Positions 26,051 through 34,877 of a stretch of DNA of 55,173 nt are shown here, in pieces; positions within the stretch are counted from its first letter, which is position 1, and the number at the start of each line of letters is the position of its first letter. The notes beneath the pieces are model-generated. The model saw only the letters and a program-made list of their open reading frames with translations. It was not told the DNA's origin and did no database searches. Where the stretch lies: NCBI GenBank assembly GCA_002842465.1, contig PHDA01000020.1:1-55173 (forward strand), written 5' to 3'. The position numbers and the translations under genes were made by a program. This stretch comes from Bacteroidetes bacterium HGW-Bacteroidetes-7. Lineage in GTDB: Bacteria > Bacteroidota > Bacteroidia > Bacteroidales > UBA932.

Positions 26051-28507
26051 ATGACGATAAAATTTGGAAAATATTTAATAATTGCATTGCTCTTTCTGTC
26101 TGGTTGCTCCAGTGCACCTGATAAACTTTTTGATGATGGTGTGAGCAGAGAGCTTGCCGTTTTTAGAAAAAACTTGATTGACAGCCTGGTTTATAACCTC
26201 CATTTTGAATTACCTTCAGAAATTACCTCTGAGATAATTGCAAGTGCTGAGATAAGTTTTTCTATGTCTGATAAAGAGGCGGTTATACTTGATTTTAAAC
26301 CGGAATACAAAGGTTCCGGAATTATGGGAAAGCTTGAGGTAAACGGTGCATTTATTGATCCGAAGTTTAAAAATGAGCACATAATAATATCCAAAAAATA
26401 TCTCCAAAAGGGTAATAACGTGCTAAATTTTGCCTTTCGAGCGGGAGAGCAATCGCTAAACAGAAGAGATGATTTGCTTTATACTTTGCTTGTTCCAGAC
26501 AGAGCAAGGACCCTCTTTCCATGTTTTGACCAACCGGATCTTAAGGCCGGTTATAATTTATCGCTTACAATTCCCCTTGGGTGGAATGCTGTTGCCAACG
26601 GAGGCCTTTATAAAGCTGACACTCTTGAGAATGGCAGGGTAAACATTAAATATAATCTGACAGATCCGATTCCCACTTATCTTTTCTCGTTTGTTGCAGG
26701 TAAATTAAACATTATTAATGCAGAGAAGAGTGGCCGAGTGATAAATTGCTATCATCAGGAGAGCGATATAGAAAAGATTTCTCAATGGAAAGAGATCTCA
26801 GATCAGATATTTCACTCTCTGGAGTGGCTGGAGGAGTACACAGGTATAAAATATCCTTTTGAAAAATATGATATTGCCATCATTCCCGGTTTTCAGTATG
26901 GTGGAATGGAACATACCGGAGCAACGCTATACTCTGACAGAACAATGTTTCTTGAGAAGGAGGCTACGCTAAATGAGAGAATGGACAGAGCCAAGCTTAT
27001 TGCTCATGAAACGGCACATATGTGGTTTGGCGATTATGTAACAATGCCATGGTTTGATGATGTATGGACAAAGGAGGTATTTGCAAATTGGTTTGCATCT
27101 CAGATTGTATCTCCTTTATATCCTGATGTTGATCATCAGGTCAATTTTGTAAACGCATATTATCCGGCATCATATGCAGAAGACAGGACATCAGGAGCTA
27201 ACCCTGTACAGCAGAGACTTGACAATTTAAAAAATGCAGGCCTGGTATATGGCAATATTATATACAACAAGGCTCCTATAGTAATGGAAAAACTTGTAGT
27301 GAAAGTAGGATATGATAATTTCAGGAAGGGAATTAAAGAGTATTTAAACACCTATGCCTATTCCAATGCATCATGGAGTCAACTTATTGAAATCCTGGAT
27401 AAACTTTCTGATGAAGATCTTAAAAAATGGAGCAGCGTTTGGATTGAAGAAAAAGGCAGACCTCATATCAGAGTTATCAGAGATAATAATACACTCACAT
27501 ACACTCAGTCTGATCCGTTCGAACGAGGTTTGGTTTGGGAGCAAGAGATTAATTCTGATACTATAATAAATTCAGATGGAATTGGATATGGCCTCTTTCT
27601 GCTGACAAAAGATGAAGCAAGAGAGCAATTTGCAAAAATTAAATCAGGAACAGTAAGTAGCGACATTGCCAGATTATCACTTATTATAAACCTCTATGAA
27701 AATATGGAGGAGGGATATCTTAGCGCAAGTGAATTCATTATAAATGCCAGCTGCTTGTTGGCCAATGAGAAAAATCCATTAATATTCTCCAGACTTCTTG
27801 GATACATCTCTGCGACTGCCCAGAAGTATTCGTTACCCGTTGAAGTCGAAAAAATACTGATGGATATTCTCGTAAAGAATCCGGACAGACAGAGAAAAAT
27901 GCAAATTTTAAGGGTGCTGGCTGAGATTTCGGTCTCCCCTGAAACTACTAAGTATATATTTGAAATGTGGGAAAACCCAGATAACCAAAAGCTTGTTACT
28001 CTTGGCGAGCGAGACCTTATGAGACTTTCATATGAGTTGGCTTTAAGAGAGCCTGAGCAATGGCAATACATATATAAAAAGCAATATTCGAGATTAAAAA
28101 GTGACCTTAGAAGGGCAGAGTTCAATTCTATTTATCCATCAACCTCTCCGTTATCCACAGTGAGAGATTCGGTCTTTAACTCTCTTAAAGATGCTAAAAA
28201 CAGGGGAGTTGAGCCATGGACATCGGCTTCGCTTGCGCTGCTTAATCACCATTTAAGAAGAGATGAGGCTGTGAAATATATTACTCCCTCTCTTGAAATT
28301 TTGGAGGAGATTCAAAAAACAGGAGATATCTTTTTCCCAAAAGACTGGCTGAGATCGCTTTTGGGCTCTCATAACTCTCCTGCTGCTGGCGATTTGGTGA
28401 CCAAATTTCTATCTGAAAATTCAGGATTGAATCCAATGCTTGTTTCCAAAATACAACAGCAATCACATCACCTATACAGAGATGAAAAGGATTACAGGGC
28501 AAACTAA
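26051..28507 (+). CDS. M1-family aminopeptidase lipoprotein
   Basis: The 818-residue zinc metallopeptidase is predicted to be exported as a lipoprotein: the N-terminus is a short hydrophobic segment ending in LSGC. The zinc site is HETAH at residues 319-323 with the distal Glu342 in WTKEVFA. The exopeptidase motif is GGMEHTG (GAMEN-like). Length is in the range of full M1 enzymes. An alternative ATG at 26033 overlaps the previous stop as TAATG but would put an acidic residue in the signal n-region. It probably degrades peptides in the periplasm or at the cell surface. Confidence 0.92.
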   Translation: MTIKFGKYLIIALLFLSGCSSAPDKLFDDGVSRELAVFRKNLIDSLVYNLHFELPSEITSEIIASAEISFSMSDKEAVILDFKPEYKGSGIMGKLEVNGAFIDPKFKNEHIIISKKYLQKGNNVLNFAFRAGEQSLNRRDDLLYTLLVPDRARTLFPCFDQPDLKAGYNLSLTIPLGWNAVANGGLYKADTLENGRVNIKYNLTDPIPTYLFSFVAGKLNIINAEKSGRVINCYHQESDIEKISQWKEISDQIFHSLEWLEEYTGIKYPFEKYDIAIIPGFQYGGMEHTGATLYSDRTMFLEKEATLNERMDRAKLIAHETAHMWFGDYVTMPWFDDVWTKEVFANWFASQIVSPLYPDVDHQVNFVNAYYPASYAEDRTSGANPVQQRLDNLKNAGLVYGNIIYNKAPIVMEKLVVKVGYDNFRKGIKEYLNTYAYSNASWSQLIEILDKLSDEDLKKWSSVWIEEKGRPHIRVIRDNNTLTYTQSDPFERGLVWEQEINSDTIINSDGIGYGLFLLTKDEAREQFAKIKSGTVSSDIARLSLIINLYENMEEGYLSASEFIINASCLLANEKNPLIFSRLLGYISATAQKYSLPVEVEKILMDILVKNPDRQRKMQILRVLAEISVSPETTKYIFEMWENPDNQKLVTLGERDLMRLSYELALREPEQWQYIYKKQYSRLKSDLRRAEFNSIYPSTSPLSTVRDSVFNSLKDAKNRGVEPWTSASLALLNHHLRRDEAVKYITPSLEILEEIQKTGDIFFPKDWLRSLLGSHNSPAAGDLVTKFLSENSGLNPMLVSKIQQQSHHLYRDEKDYRAN

Positions 28508-29381
28508 AGCACTTTTATTGGCAGGAATTGTTGTACTCTTCTGGTCGACTGTTGCTACTGCTTTTAAAATTGCACTTGAAGAGATGCATTTTACCATGCT
28601 TCTTTTGATATCCTCTGTAACGGCCCTTTTGGTATCCTTTGCAGACCTTCTTATCAGAGGCAAAGTGAGTAGTATAATCACGATTTTTTCAGAACCAAAA
28701 TCACTCGGCAAAAGTGCTTTCATGGGCCTGTTAAATCCATTTTTGTATTACATGGTTCTGTTCAAAGCCTACTCTTTGCTGCCGGCGCAAATTGCCCAAC
28801 CCCTGAACTACTCCTGGCAGGTTGTTCTCATAATTATGATCTCTATCTTTCTAAAACAGAAAATGAAATGGTATCAGGTTTTGGGAATAATAATAAGCTT
28901 TGCGGGTATTCTGGTGCTGTCGGGAAACAACGCAGCATCTGCCGAAGGAAAACTCTCATTGATTGGTATAATTTTGGCTCTTGGAAGTGCATTTATTTGG
29001 GCTACATACTGGCTATCTAAAATTGATACTAAGTATGATGCTTCAGCCGGGTTGTTTGCAAATTTTCTCTTCGGTAGTATCTATCTTATTGTTATATTAA
29101 TGTTTATGCAACCTGAACTACCATCTTTTAAAGGCCTTTTTGCAGGAATTTATGTGGGTGTTTTTGAAATGGGACTCACCTTTATTTTATGGGGTAAAGC
29201 GCTAAATCTGGCAACCAACAGGGTTACAGTAACCCAGCTAACCTACCTTTCACCTGTGCTTTCTCTATTTCTTATTCATTTTATACTTGGAGAGAGTATA
29301 GGCATTGCAACAGTTGTTGGTCTGTTTCTGATAATTGGAGGTATATTGTTCAGTAGTATTAAATTTTCAAAACAGAAATAA
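28482..29381 (+). CDS. EamA/DMT-family transporter
   Basis: The 299-residue inner-membrane protein shows the ten-segment, two-repeat organisation of drug/metabolite transporters, with segments starting near residues 10, 35, 67, 95, 125, 150, 182, 212, 240 and 270. LNYSWQVVLIIM and TYLSPVLSLFLI are typical of the two EamA repeats. The substrate is not predictable. I chose the ATG at 28482; an in-frame ATG at 28440 adds a polar extension inside the M1 peptidase gene. With this start it overlaps that gene by 26 bases. Confidence 0.88.
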   Translation: MKRITGQTKALLLAGIVVLFWSTVATAFKIALEEMHFTMLLLISSVTALLVSFADLLIRGKVSSIITIFSEPKSLGKSAFMGLLNPFLYYMVLFKAYSLLPAQIAQPLNYSWQVVLIIMISIFLKQKMKWYQVLGIIISFAGILVLSGNNAASAEGKLSLIGIILALGSAFIWATYWLSKIDTKYDASAGLFANFLFGSIYLIVILMFMQPELPSFKGLFAGIYVGVFEMGLTFILWGKALNLATNRVTVTQLTYLSPVLSLFLIHFILGESIGIATVVGLFLIIGGILFSSIKFSKQK

Positions 29382-29385
29382 TCCT

Positions 29386-29416
29386 TTTGGAGGGTAAAAA
29401 AAATTGGCTATCTTTG
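29386..29416 (+). promoter_or_regulatory. Promoter of tRNA-Cys
   Basis: TTTG (29386-29389), a 19-base spacer and TATCTTTG (29409-29416) match the Bacteroidota consensus exactly. The tRNA starts 13 bases further on. Confidence 0.85.
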
Positions 29417-29428
29417 CGCACTCTTAAT

Positions 29429-29499
29429 GGTACCCTGGCCGAGTGGTTAGGCAACGGTCTGCAAAACCGTGTACAGCAGTTCGAATCTGCTGGGTACCT
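29429..29499 (+). tRNA. tRNA-Cys (GCA anticodon)
   Basis: The acceptor stem GGTACCC (29429-29435) pairs with GGGTACC (29492-29498). The anticodon stem ACGGT/ACCGT closes a loop with anticodon GCA at 29461-29463. The discriminator is U, as required for Cys. CCA follows at 29500-29502 and appears to be encoded. Confidence 0.97.
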
Positions 29500-29508
29500 C
29501 CAAAAAAA

Positions 29509-29538
29509 AGCCGGCTTTATTAAGAGCCGGCTTTTTTT
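29509..29538 (+). terminator. Terminator after tRNA-Cys
   Basis: AGCCGGCT (29509-29516) and AGCCGGCT (29525-29532), each self-complementary, form a stem with an 8-base loop, followed by a T run. A run of A precedes it, so it can also work for the minus-strand gene that ends at 29553. Confidence 0.9.
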
Positions 29539-29552
29539 ATATAAGCTTAATA

Positions 29553-29912
29553 TTAAAGTTCTTCGAAATTGACATCTGAGAAGGAGTTTGCAACTGCCTC
29601 TTTCGGGCCTCTCTCATTGATTGTTGGGATTCTTTCACGAATGTATTGTATTATCTCTTCAAGGCCCTGAGTGAATTTTTCAAAATCCTCTTTGTACAGA
29701 AAAATCTTGTGTTTGTCGTAAACAAACCTTCCATCTTTGTCGATTCTCCTTTTACTTTCAGTAATTGTAAGGTAATAATCGTTGTTCTTAGTGGCCTTTA
29801 CGTCAAAGAAATAGGTTCTTTTTCCTGCTCTTACCGGTTTTGAAAAAACATCATCTCCGTTGCGCTCATGCGTATCCGTGTTGTCAAAATCCTCGAAGTA
29901 CATTTTTGTCAT
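29553..29912 (-). CDS. DUF3276 / PUR-alpha-like nucleic acid-binding protein
   Basis: The 119-residue protein matches the bacterial PUR family (DUF3276), which binds single-stranded DNA and RNA. The core includes GKRTYFFDVKATKNNDYYL and ITESKRR, followed by a helix (FEKFTQGLEEIIQYI), the beta-beta-beta-beta-alpha form of a PUR repeat. Members occur in Bacteroidota and spirochaetes and presumably regulate expression, but no target is known here. A TATCTTTG box on the minus strand at 29936-29929 probably drives it; the divergent nusB promoter is 25 bases away. Confidence 0.88.
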   Translation of the reverse strand: MTKMYFEDFDNTDTHERNGDDVFSKPVRAGKRTYFFDVKATKNNDYYLTITESKRRIDKDGRFVYDKHKIFLYKEDFEKFTQGLEEIIQYIRERIPTINERGPKEAVANSFSDVNFEEL

Positions 29913-29928
29913 ATTTAAATTTGTTTTA

Positions 29929-29969
29929 CAAAGATAAAATTATTTTTTAAGCACAAAAATCTATCTTTG
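29929..29969. promoter_or_regulatory. Back-to-back promoters of the PUR gene and nusB
   Basis: CAAAGATA (29929-29936, minus -7 box) and TATCTTTG (29962-29969, plus -7 box) are exact reverse complements facing outwards across 25 bases. The minus promoter has TTTG 17 bases upstream of its -7 box; the plus one lacks a clear -33 element. The plus box places nusB transcription start near 29976, which excludes the in-frame GTG at 29969 as a start codon. Confidence 0.65.
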
Positions 29970-29995
29970 TGAAATATTTGATAATTTGTCCATTT

Positions 29996-30943
29996 ATGAT
30001 AAGCAGGAGATTGATTCGTATCAAGGTCTTTAAAGTTCTTTTCAGTCGTATTAGTTCAGGTTCGGACTCCTTAACAGGAGCGGAAAAAGAGCTCTTAATG
30101 AGCTGCAGTAAAACTCAGGAGTTGTATTATCTCCTTCTTGCCCTTCCCGGGGCACTAAAAACTCTGGCAGAGAAAAAAATCGATTCAGGACTTAAGAAGT
30201 ATCACCCTTCACCCGAAGAGGTGAATCCCAATAGAAAATTTATAGACAACAGAGTAATCTCTCTTTTGGAGGAGGATTCGAGGATTTGGGACTTTTGCAG
30301 TAAGAGAGGCTTGGTATGGGCTGATCATAGTTCAATTGCTAAGAAAATTTTTAGCTCGCTGCTTAAGAAGGAGTACTTTAAATCGTATATGGAGTCTGCC
30401 GAAGATAGTTTTGAAAATGACGTGAAACTGATAACTGCGATTTTTGAAGAAGAGCTTGAGGAGTGTGATGAACTAAATAGTTTTGTTGAGGACGCCAATC
30501 TTTATTGGTCAGACGATCTTGCCTATGTAATAAACATAATACTTAAAAAATTATCTCAACTTAATCCTGATGCAAAATTAGAACACCCTCAGGTTTTCAT
30601 GAAAGATGACGACAGGGATTACGCACTTAGGCTATTAAATGTAGCATTGATAAGATATTCGGAGTATACAGATCTGATTTCAAAGTATGTACTTAACTGG
30701 GAGACAGACAGGCTTGCCTCAACCGACATCGCACTCATAGTAATGGGAATAGCCGAGGCGGTTACTTTCCATGATATTCCTCTGAAAGTCACCATAAATG
30801 AATATGTTGAACTTTCAAAATATTACAGTACACCCAATAGCAAAGTCTTTGTAAACGGAATGCTGGACAAAATTCTTATTGCATTAAAAGAGGAGGGTAA
30901 GATAGAAAAGAGGGGCAGAGGTTTGGTGGGGTCAGTAGAATAG
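29996..30943 (+). CDS. nusB: NusB-family transcription antitermination protein
   Basis: The 315-residue product carries the NusB fold in its C-terminal half (about residues 200-295, with DIALIVMGIAEAVTFHDIPLKV split across two helices and NEYVELSKYY). The N-terminus MISRRLIRIKVFKVLF is typical of Bacteroidota NusB, which are about twice as long as E. coli NusB because of an inserted helical region. NusB with NusE binds boxA in rRNA transcripts to prevent early termination. It starts the operon that continues with yajC. Confidence 0.9.
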   Translation: MISRRLIRIKVFKVLFSRISSGSDSLTGAEKELLMSCSKTQELYYLLLALPGALKTLAEKKIDSGLKKYHPSPEEVNPNRKFIDNRVISLLEEDSRIWDFCSKRGLVWADHSSIAKKIFSSLLKKEYFKSYMESAEDSFENDVKLITAIFEEELEECDELNSFVEDANLYWSDDLAYVINIILKKLSQLNPDAKLEHPQVFMKDDDRDYALRLLNVALIRYSEYTDLISKYVLNWETDRLASTDIALIVMGIAEAVTFHDIPLKVTINEYVELSKYYSTPNSKVFVNGMLDKILIALKEEGKIEKRGRGLVGSVE

Positions 30944-30977
30944 TTAATTTTGTATTAATAAATAAATAAAGATAAAA

Positions 30978-31289
30978 ATGAATTTTAATGTTTTTTTAGC
31001 TGAGGCAGCTCAAACAGGAAACTGGAGTTTTCTGATTATGATGGGTCTTATATTTGTCGTAATGTACTTTTTTATGATAAGACCGCAACAGAAGAAACAA
31101 AAAGATCTTGCCAGGTTCCGCAGCAGTCTTGCAAAAGGAGATAAAGTTGTAACCTTAGGGGGTATATACGGAGTTGTTTCTGAAGTTAAGGAGCAGTACA
31201 TTCTGGTTGAGGTTGACAGCAACGTTAAACTTAGAATTGACAAATCGGCAATTGTAAAAGATATAACAGATATACCTGCCGGAAAATAG
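30978..31289 (+). CDS. yajC: Preprotein translocase subunit YajC
   Basis: The 103-residue protein has one membrane segment (about residues 17-35, FLIMMGLIFVVMYFFMI) directly followed by RPQQKKQK and a small cytosolic beta domain (GDKVVTLGGIYGVV). This is the standard layout of YajC, the accessory subunit of the SecDF complex. The order nusB-yajC-ybbR-coaE is common in Bacteroidota. Confidence 0.96.
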   Translation: MNFNVFLAEAAQTGNWSFLIMMGLIFVVMYFFMIRPQQKKQKDLARFRSSLAKGDKVVTLGGIYGVVSEVKEQYILVEVDSNVKLRIDKSAIVKDITDIPAGK

Positions 31290-31302
31290 AGACGCAGGCT
31301 CT

Positions 31303-31752
31303 ATGAAAAATATTTACAAAAAGCTGATAAGTTATGAAAGAGGCAGACAGATATTGTTATTCCTGTTCTGCCTCTTTCTTGCTTTTGTAATCTGGTCTGT
31401 ACATAAATTGTCAGGAGATTACAGCCACTTTTTTCAATACAATGTTTTAGTTAAAAGTACTTTGCCAGGTCGATCTGGTGAGTCAGCTTCTGAAAAGATG
31501 ATCTCAATAAGAGGAAGGGCATCTGGTTTTTATATACTGCAGCAGAGATATGGCAGAAAGAGTAAAACTCTTTATATATCACCTGAAAACAGGTTTTTTC
31601 GAAGAATTTCGGGAGATAGCGATATGTTCTACATTCTCTCCAGCGATGTCAGAGCCATGATTATTGAAAGTCTTGGGGATAAGGTTCTCCTGGAATACAT
31701 CAATTCCGACACTATAACTCTGGAAATTCCAAAAAACTCACGTCAGCAATAA
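31303..31752 (+). CDS. Short YbbR-like membrane-anchored protein
   Basis: The 149-residue protein has one membrane segment (about residues 17-35, ILLFLFCLFLAFVIW) and an extracytoplasmic beta-rich part. By position between yajC and coaE and by its N-terminal anchor it corresponds to the YbbR protein of other Bacteroidota, but those usually have more than 300 residues and several YbbR repeats. The next gene starts 9 bases after the stop, so no downstream remnant exists; the short form appears genuine. The function is unknown. Confidence 0.65.
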   Translation: MKNIYKKLISYERGRQILLFLFCLFLAFVIWSVHKLSGDYSHFFQYNVLVKSTLPGRSGESASEKMISIRGRASGFYILQQRYGRKSKTLYISPENRFFRRISGDSDMFYILSSDVRAMIIESLGDKVLLEYINSDTITLEIPKNSRQQ

Positions 31753-31761
31753 AATATTCTA

Positions 31762-32358
31762 ATGATCTGCTTAGTCTGCACAGGAGGTATTGGCAGTGGA
31801 AAATCATATGCCATCAAAGTTTTTAAAGCTTTGGGGGTACCATCATACATAGCTGATCAGAGGGCTAAGGAGCTATACGAAACAGACAATATTTTGCTCG
31901 GTGAACTGGTAAGTTTGCTGGGCAAAGGTATTATCACAGATGGGCGTTTGGATAAAAGGGCAATGGCTCTGAGAATTTTCCCAAATCCCAATCTTTTAAA
32001 AAAGGTTAATGAAATTGTACATCCAAGGGTTTTGTCGGATTTCGTTATCTGGAGAGATAACCAAAAGAGTTTGGGTGAGCAGGTTGTAGTATTCGAGAGT
32101 GCAATTTTTTTCGAAACACCAATTTTTCATGGTATTGAAGATAAGGTAATTGTGGTTGTAGCCCCTGAAGAGGTTAGAATTAAGCGAGTTATGAAGAGAG
32201 ACGGTATTACCGAAGCTGAGGTTAGAGAAAGAATGAGCCGCCAATGTTCTGATGAGGAGAGAGCTAAAGGAGCAGATTTCATTATTTATACCGATGGTAA
32301 AAAAGCGGTTCTGCCACAGATAGTTGAGGTTTTAAACAGGGTAAAAGAAATATTATAA
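31762..32358 (+). CDS. coaE: Dephospho-CoA kinase
   Basis: The 198-residue P-loop kinase phosphorylates dephospho-CoA in the last step of CoA synthesis. The P-loop is GGIGSGKS at residues 8-15, followed by the conserved YIADQRAKELY region and HPRVLSDF. Length is normal for the family. It lies 9 bases after the ybbR-like gene. Confidence 0.95.
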   Translation: MICLVCTGGIGSGKSYAIKVFKALGVPSYIADQRAKELYETDNILLGELVSLLGKGIITDGRLDKRAMALRIFPNPNLLKKVNEIVHPRVLSDFVIWRDNQKSLGEQVVVFESAIFFETPIFHGIEDKVIVVVAPEEVRIKRVMKRDGITEAEVRERMSRQCSDEERAKGADFIIYTDGKKAVLPQIVEVLNRVKEIL

Positions 32359-32361
32359 AAG

Positions 32362-33078
32362 ATGGGTTTCAGTAAATGGATTAGTGGGGCAATAGGCTGG
32401 GCTGTAGCAGGGCCAATAGGTGGAATTTTGGGTTTTGCTATGGCGTCAATTTTGGAGAACGGAAAATTTATTTCAGGTAATGGTAATGGCAATGAGCAAC
32501 GAAACAGTTTTCTTGTAAGTTTGCTGGTTTTGTCATCTGCCGTGATGAAGGCAGACGGAAAGATTTTAAAATCAGAGCTGGACTATGTCAAAGCTTTTTT
32601 AATCACAAATTTTGGCACAGAAGCCGCTTCTGAGGCGCTTTTGTACCTTAAGGAATTACTGGAAAAGGAGATTGATATCACATCCGTGGGTTCTCAGATT
32701 GGGTTAAATATGCAGTATGAAGCCAGAATCCAGTTACTGCATTATCTTACAGGCATTGCAAAAGCAGATGGACGGGTGAGTGACAGTGAGCTTGGAATCC
32801 TTAAGCAAATAGCCATCGCAATGGGAGTATCTCAAAGAGAAAGTGAAGCGGTATTTGCTATGTTTAAGGTGGATGATGATTCACTTTACAAAGTTCTGGA
32901 GATTGACAGGAATGCTACAGACCAGGAGATAAAAAGAGCTTACAAGAGACTCGCTGTAAAGCATCACCCTGACAAAGTTTCAAACCTTGGTCCTGATGTT
33001 CAGAGGGCAGCCGAAGAGCGCTTTAAGAGTATTTCTCTTGCCTACGAAAAGATAAAAAAAGAGAGAGGAATTGTCTAA
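32362..33078 (+). CDS. DjlA-like J-domain protein with TerB domain
   Basis: The 238-residue protein has a Gly-rich hydrophobic N-terminus (residues 8-31, [17 protein letters not shown]) that could insert in the membrane, a TerB-like helical domain (about 48-165, with two ADGKI/ADGRV acidic turns) and a C-terminal J domain with the HPD motif at 202-204. This order is that of DjlA, a co-chaperone that stimulates DnaK. It starts 3 bases after coaE. Confidence 0.9.
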   Translation: MGFSKWISGAIGWAVAGPIGGILGFAMASILENGKFISGNGNGNEQRNSFLVSLLVLSSAVMKADGKILKSELDYVKAFLITNFGTEAASEALLYLKELLEKEIDITSVGSQIGLNMQYEARIQLLHYLTGIAKADGRVSDSELGILKQIAIAMGVSQRESEAVFAMFKVDDDSLYKVLEIDRNATDQEIKRAYKRLAVKHHPDKVSNLGPDVQRAAEERFKSISLAYEKIKKERGIV

Positions 33079-33099
33079 TAAATAATTAATTAAATAAAG

Positions 33100-33528
33100 A
33101 TGGAGAAGACAAATTTGCAGAAGATTCTGGCAGTATCGGGCCAGCCAGGACTATTTCATTTCATTGCACAGGCTAATGCGGGAGTTATAGCAGAATCGCT
33201 ATCATCAAAGACCAGAAACATGTTTGGAATGAGTGCCAAACTAACTTCGTTATCAGATATCTCAATATACACCCAATCTGAAGAGGTATCTCTTATATTT
33301 GTGTTTGAGAAGATGAAAGAGACCCTCGGAGAGGAAAACGCGCCTGAGGCAAAATCAAAACCGGAAGAGTTAAAGGCATTTTTTGAAAAGGTGCTGCCTG
33401 ATTATGACAGAGAAAGATTTTACATCTCTCACATGAAAAAGGTGGTTGATTGGTATAATCTGCTTAAGAAATATGCTTCACTTGACTTTGAAAAGCCTGA
33501 AAAAGAAGAGAGTACAACTGAGGAGTAA
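33100..33528 (+). CDS. DUF5606-family protein
   Basis: The 142-residue protein resembles the Bacteroidota family DUF5606: the N-terminal half (NLQKILAVSGQPGLF, then KLTSLSDISIYT) looks like a small beta barrel and the C-terminal part is helical and acidic (YDRERFYISHMKKVVDWYN). No signal peptide or catalytic motif is seen. The function is unknown. Its stop TAATG shares one base with the rimO start, so the two are translationally coupled. Confidence 0.8.
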   Translation: MEKTNLQKILAVSGQPGLFHFIAQANAGVIAESLSSKTRNMFGMSAKLTSLSDISIYTQSEEVSLIFVFEKMKETLGEENAPEAKSKPEELKAFFEKVLPDYDRERFYISHMKKVVDWYNLLKKYASLDFEKPEKEESTTEE

Positions 33529-34856
33529 TGGCTGTTAAAGTACAACTTATCACACTTGGTTGCTCAAAGAACAGGGTTGATTCCGAGCATCTGTTGCGCC
33601 AAATTTTTTCAGGTGGAATTTCTATTTTGCCCGAAGGAGAGGATTTATCTGCAGCCGGTGCCGATACCGTAATAATAAACACCTGCGGTTTTATAAAGGA
33701 TGCAAAGGAGGAGTCAGTTGAAACTATTTTGAATGCCTGTGAGGCCAAAAGCAGAGGATATATTCAAAAAATATTTGTATTTGGTTGCTTGTCACAAAGA
33801 TATAGAGAGGAGCTTAAAGAGCAAATTCCCGAAGTTGATGGTTTTTTTGGCGCTTTTGATTCCAGATCTGTAATCTCTGCATTGGGACACACATGGAATG
33901 AGGATCTAAATAACCGAAGATACCTTACTACACCATCACACTATGCATATCTAAAAATATCCGAAGGATGTGACAGGATTTGTTCATACTGCTCAATTCC
34001 GCTTATAAGGGGTTCACACATATCAGTACCCGAAATTGATCTTGTGGACGAGGCTAAACACCTGGCAGATATGGGAGTTAAGGAACTTATAGTGGTAGCT
34101 CAAGACACAACATACTATGGAGTTGATCTTTACAAAGAGCGCAAACTCGCTTCTTTGTTGGAAAATCTTTCAAGGATAAATGGTATTGAGTGGATTAGGT
34201 TGCTTTACTCATATCCGGCCTCTTTCCCCGAGAGAGTCTTGGATGTAATGGCATCAAATCCAAAAATATGCAAATACCTCGACATTCCTTTACAGCACAT
34301 AAATGATAAGGTTCTCTCAAACATGAGAAGAAACATAAATGGTGATGCAACCAGACGACTTGTCGCAAATTTTAGAGAAAAGGTGCCGGGAATTGTGCTG
34401 AGAACCACAATGATTATTGGTCACCCAGGCGAGACAAAGTCGGCTTTCAATGAACTTCTGGAGTTTGTCTCCGACACAAAGTTTGAACGACTTGGAGCAT
34501 TTACCTATTCAGAGGAGGAGGGCACATGGGGTGCAAAAAATCTCAAGGACACCATCAGAGAGAAGGAAAAACAGGAGAGATACCTTAGGCTGATGGAATT
34601 ACAGTCTGAAATCTCTTTGAACTATAATTTGTCAAGAAAAGGCCAGCAAGAACGGGTACTGATTGATAATTTTAACGATGGAGTGTTTGTCGGAAGAAGC
34701 AAAAACGAGAGTCCTGAGGTTGACGGAGAGATTTTGATTGCCCCAGACAGATTCCATTCGGAGGCAAATTCTAAAGAAATAATTGGTACATTTGTTAATG
34801 TAACCATCGAAAATGCAGATGAGTATGATCTGATGGCAAAATTTTCAAAAAATTAA
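33528..34856 (+). CDS. rimO: Ribosomal protein S12 methylthiotransferase
   Basis: The 442-residue enzyme adds a methylthio group to an aspartate of ribosomal protein S12. The N-terminal UPF0004 domain has its three cluster cysteines in LGCSKNRVDSE, NTCGFI and FGCLSQRY; the radical SAM motif is CDRICSYC; a C-terminal TRAM domain spans about 375-440. The YLDIPLQHI motif is typical of MiaB/RimO enzymes, and the order and spacing favour RimO over MiaB. Confidence 0.95.
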   Translation: MAVKVQLITLGCSKNRVDSEHLLRQIFSGGISILPEGEDLSAAGADTVIINTCGFIKDAKEESVETILNACEAKSRGYIQKIFVFGCLSQRYREELKEQIPEVDGFFGAFDSRSVISALGHTWNEDLNNRRYLTTPSHYAYLKISEGCDRICSYCSIPLIRGSHISVPEIDLVDEAKHLADMGVKELIVVAQDTTYYGVDLYKERKLASLLENLSRINGIEWIRLLYSYPASFPERVLDVMASNPKICKYLDIPLQHINDKVLSNMRRNINGDATRRLVANFREKVPGIVLRTTMIIGHPGETKSAFNELLEFVSDTKFERLGAFTYSEEEGTWGAKNLKDTIREKEKQERYLRLMELQSEISLNYNLSRKGQQERVLIDNFNDGVFVGRSKNESPEVDGEILIAPDRFHSEANSKEIIGTFVNVTIENADEYDLMAKFSKN

Positions 34857-34877
34857 TTTTACTATAAACCTAAGAAA

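Noticed and set aside
29969..29995. GTG at 29969 as the nusB start
   Set aside because: It is the last base of a -7 promoter box; the ATG at 29996 gives the N-terminus typical for Bacteroidota NusB.
31303..31762. Frameshifted full-length YbbR
   Set aside because: Only 9 bases separate the stop from the coaE start, so no second half is present in any frame.
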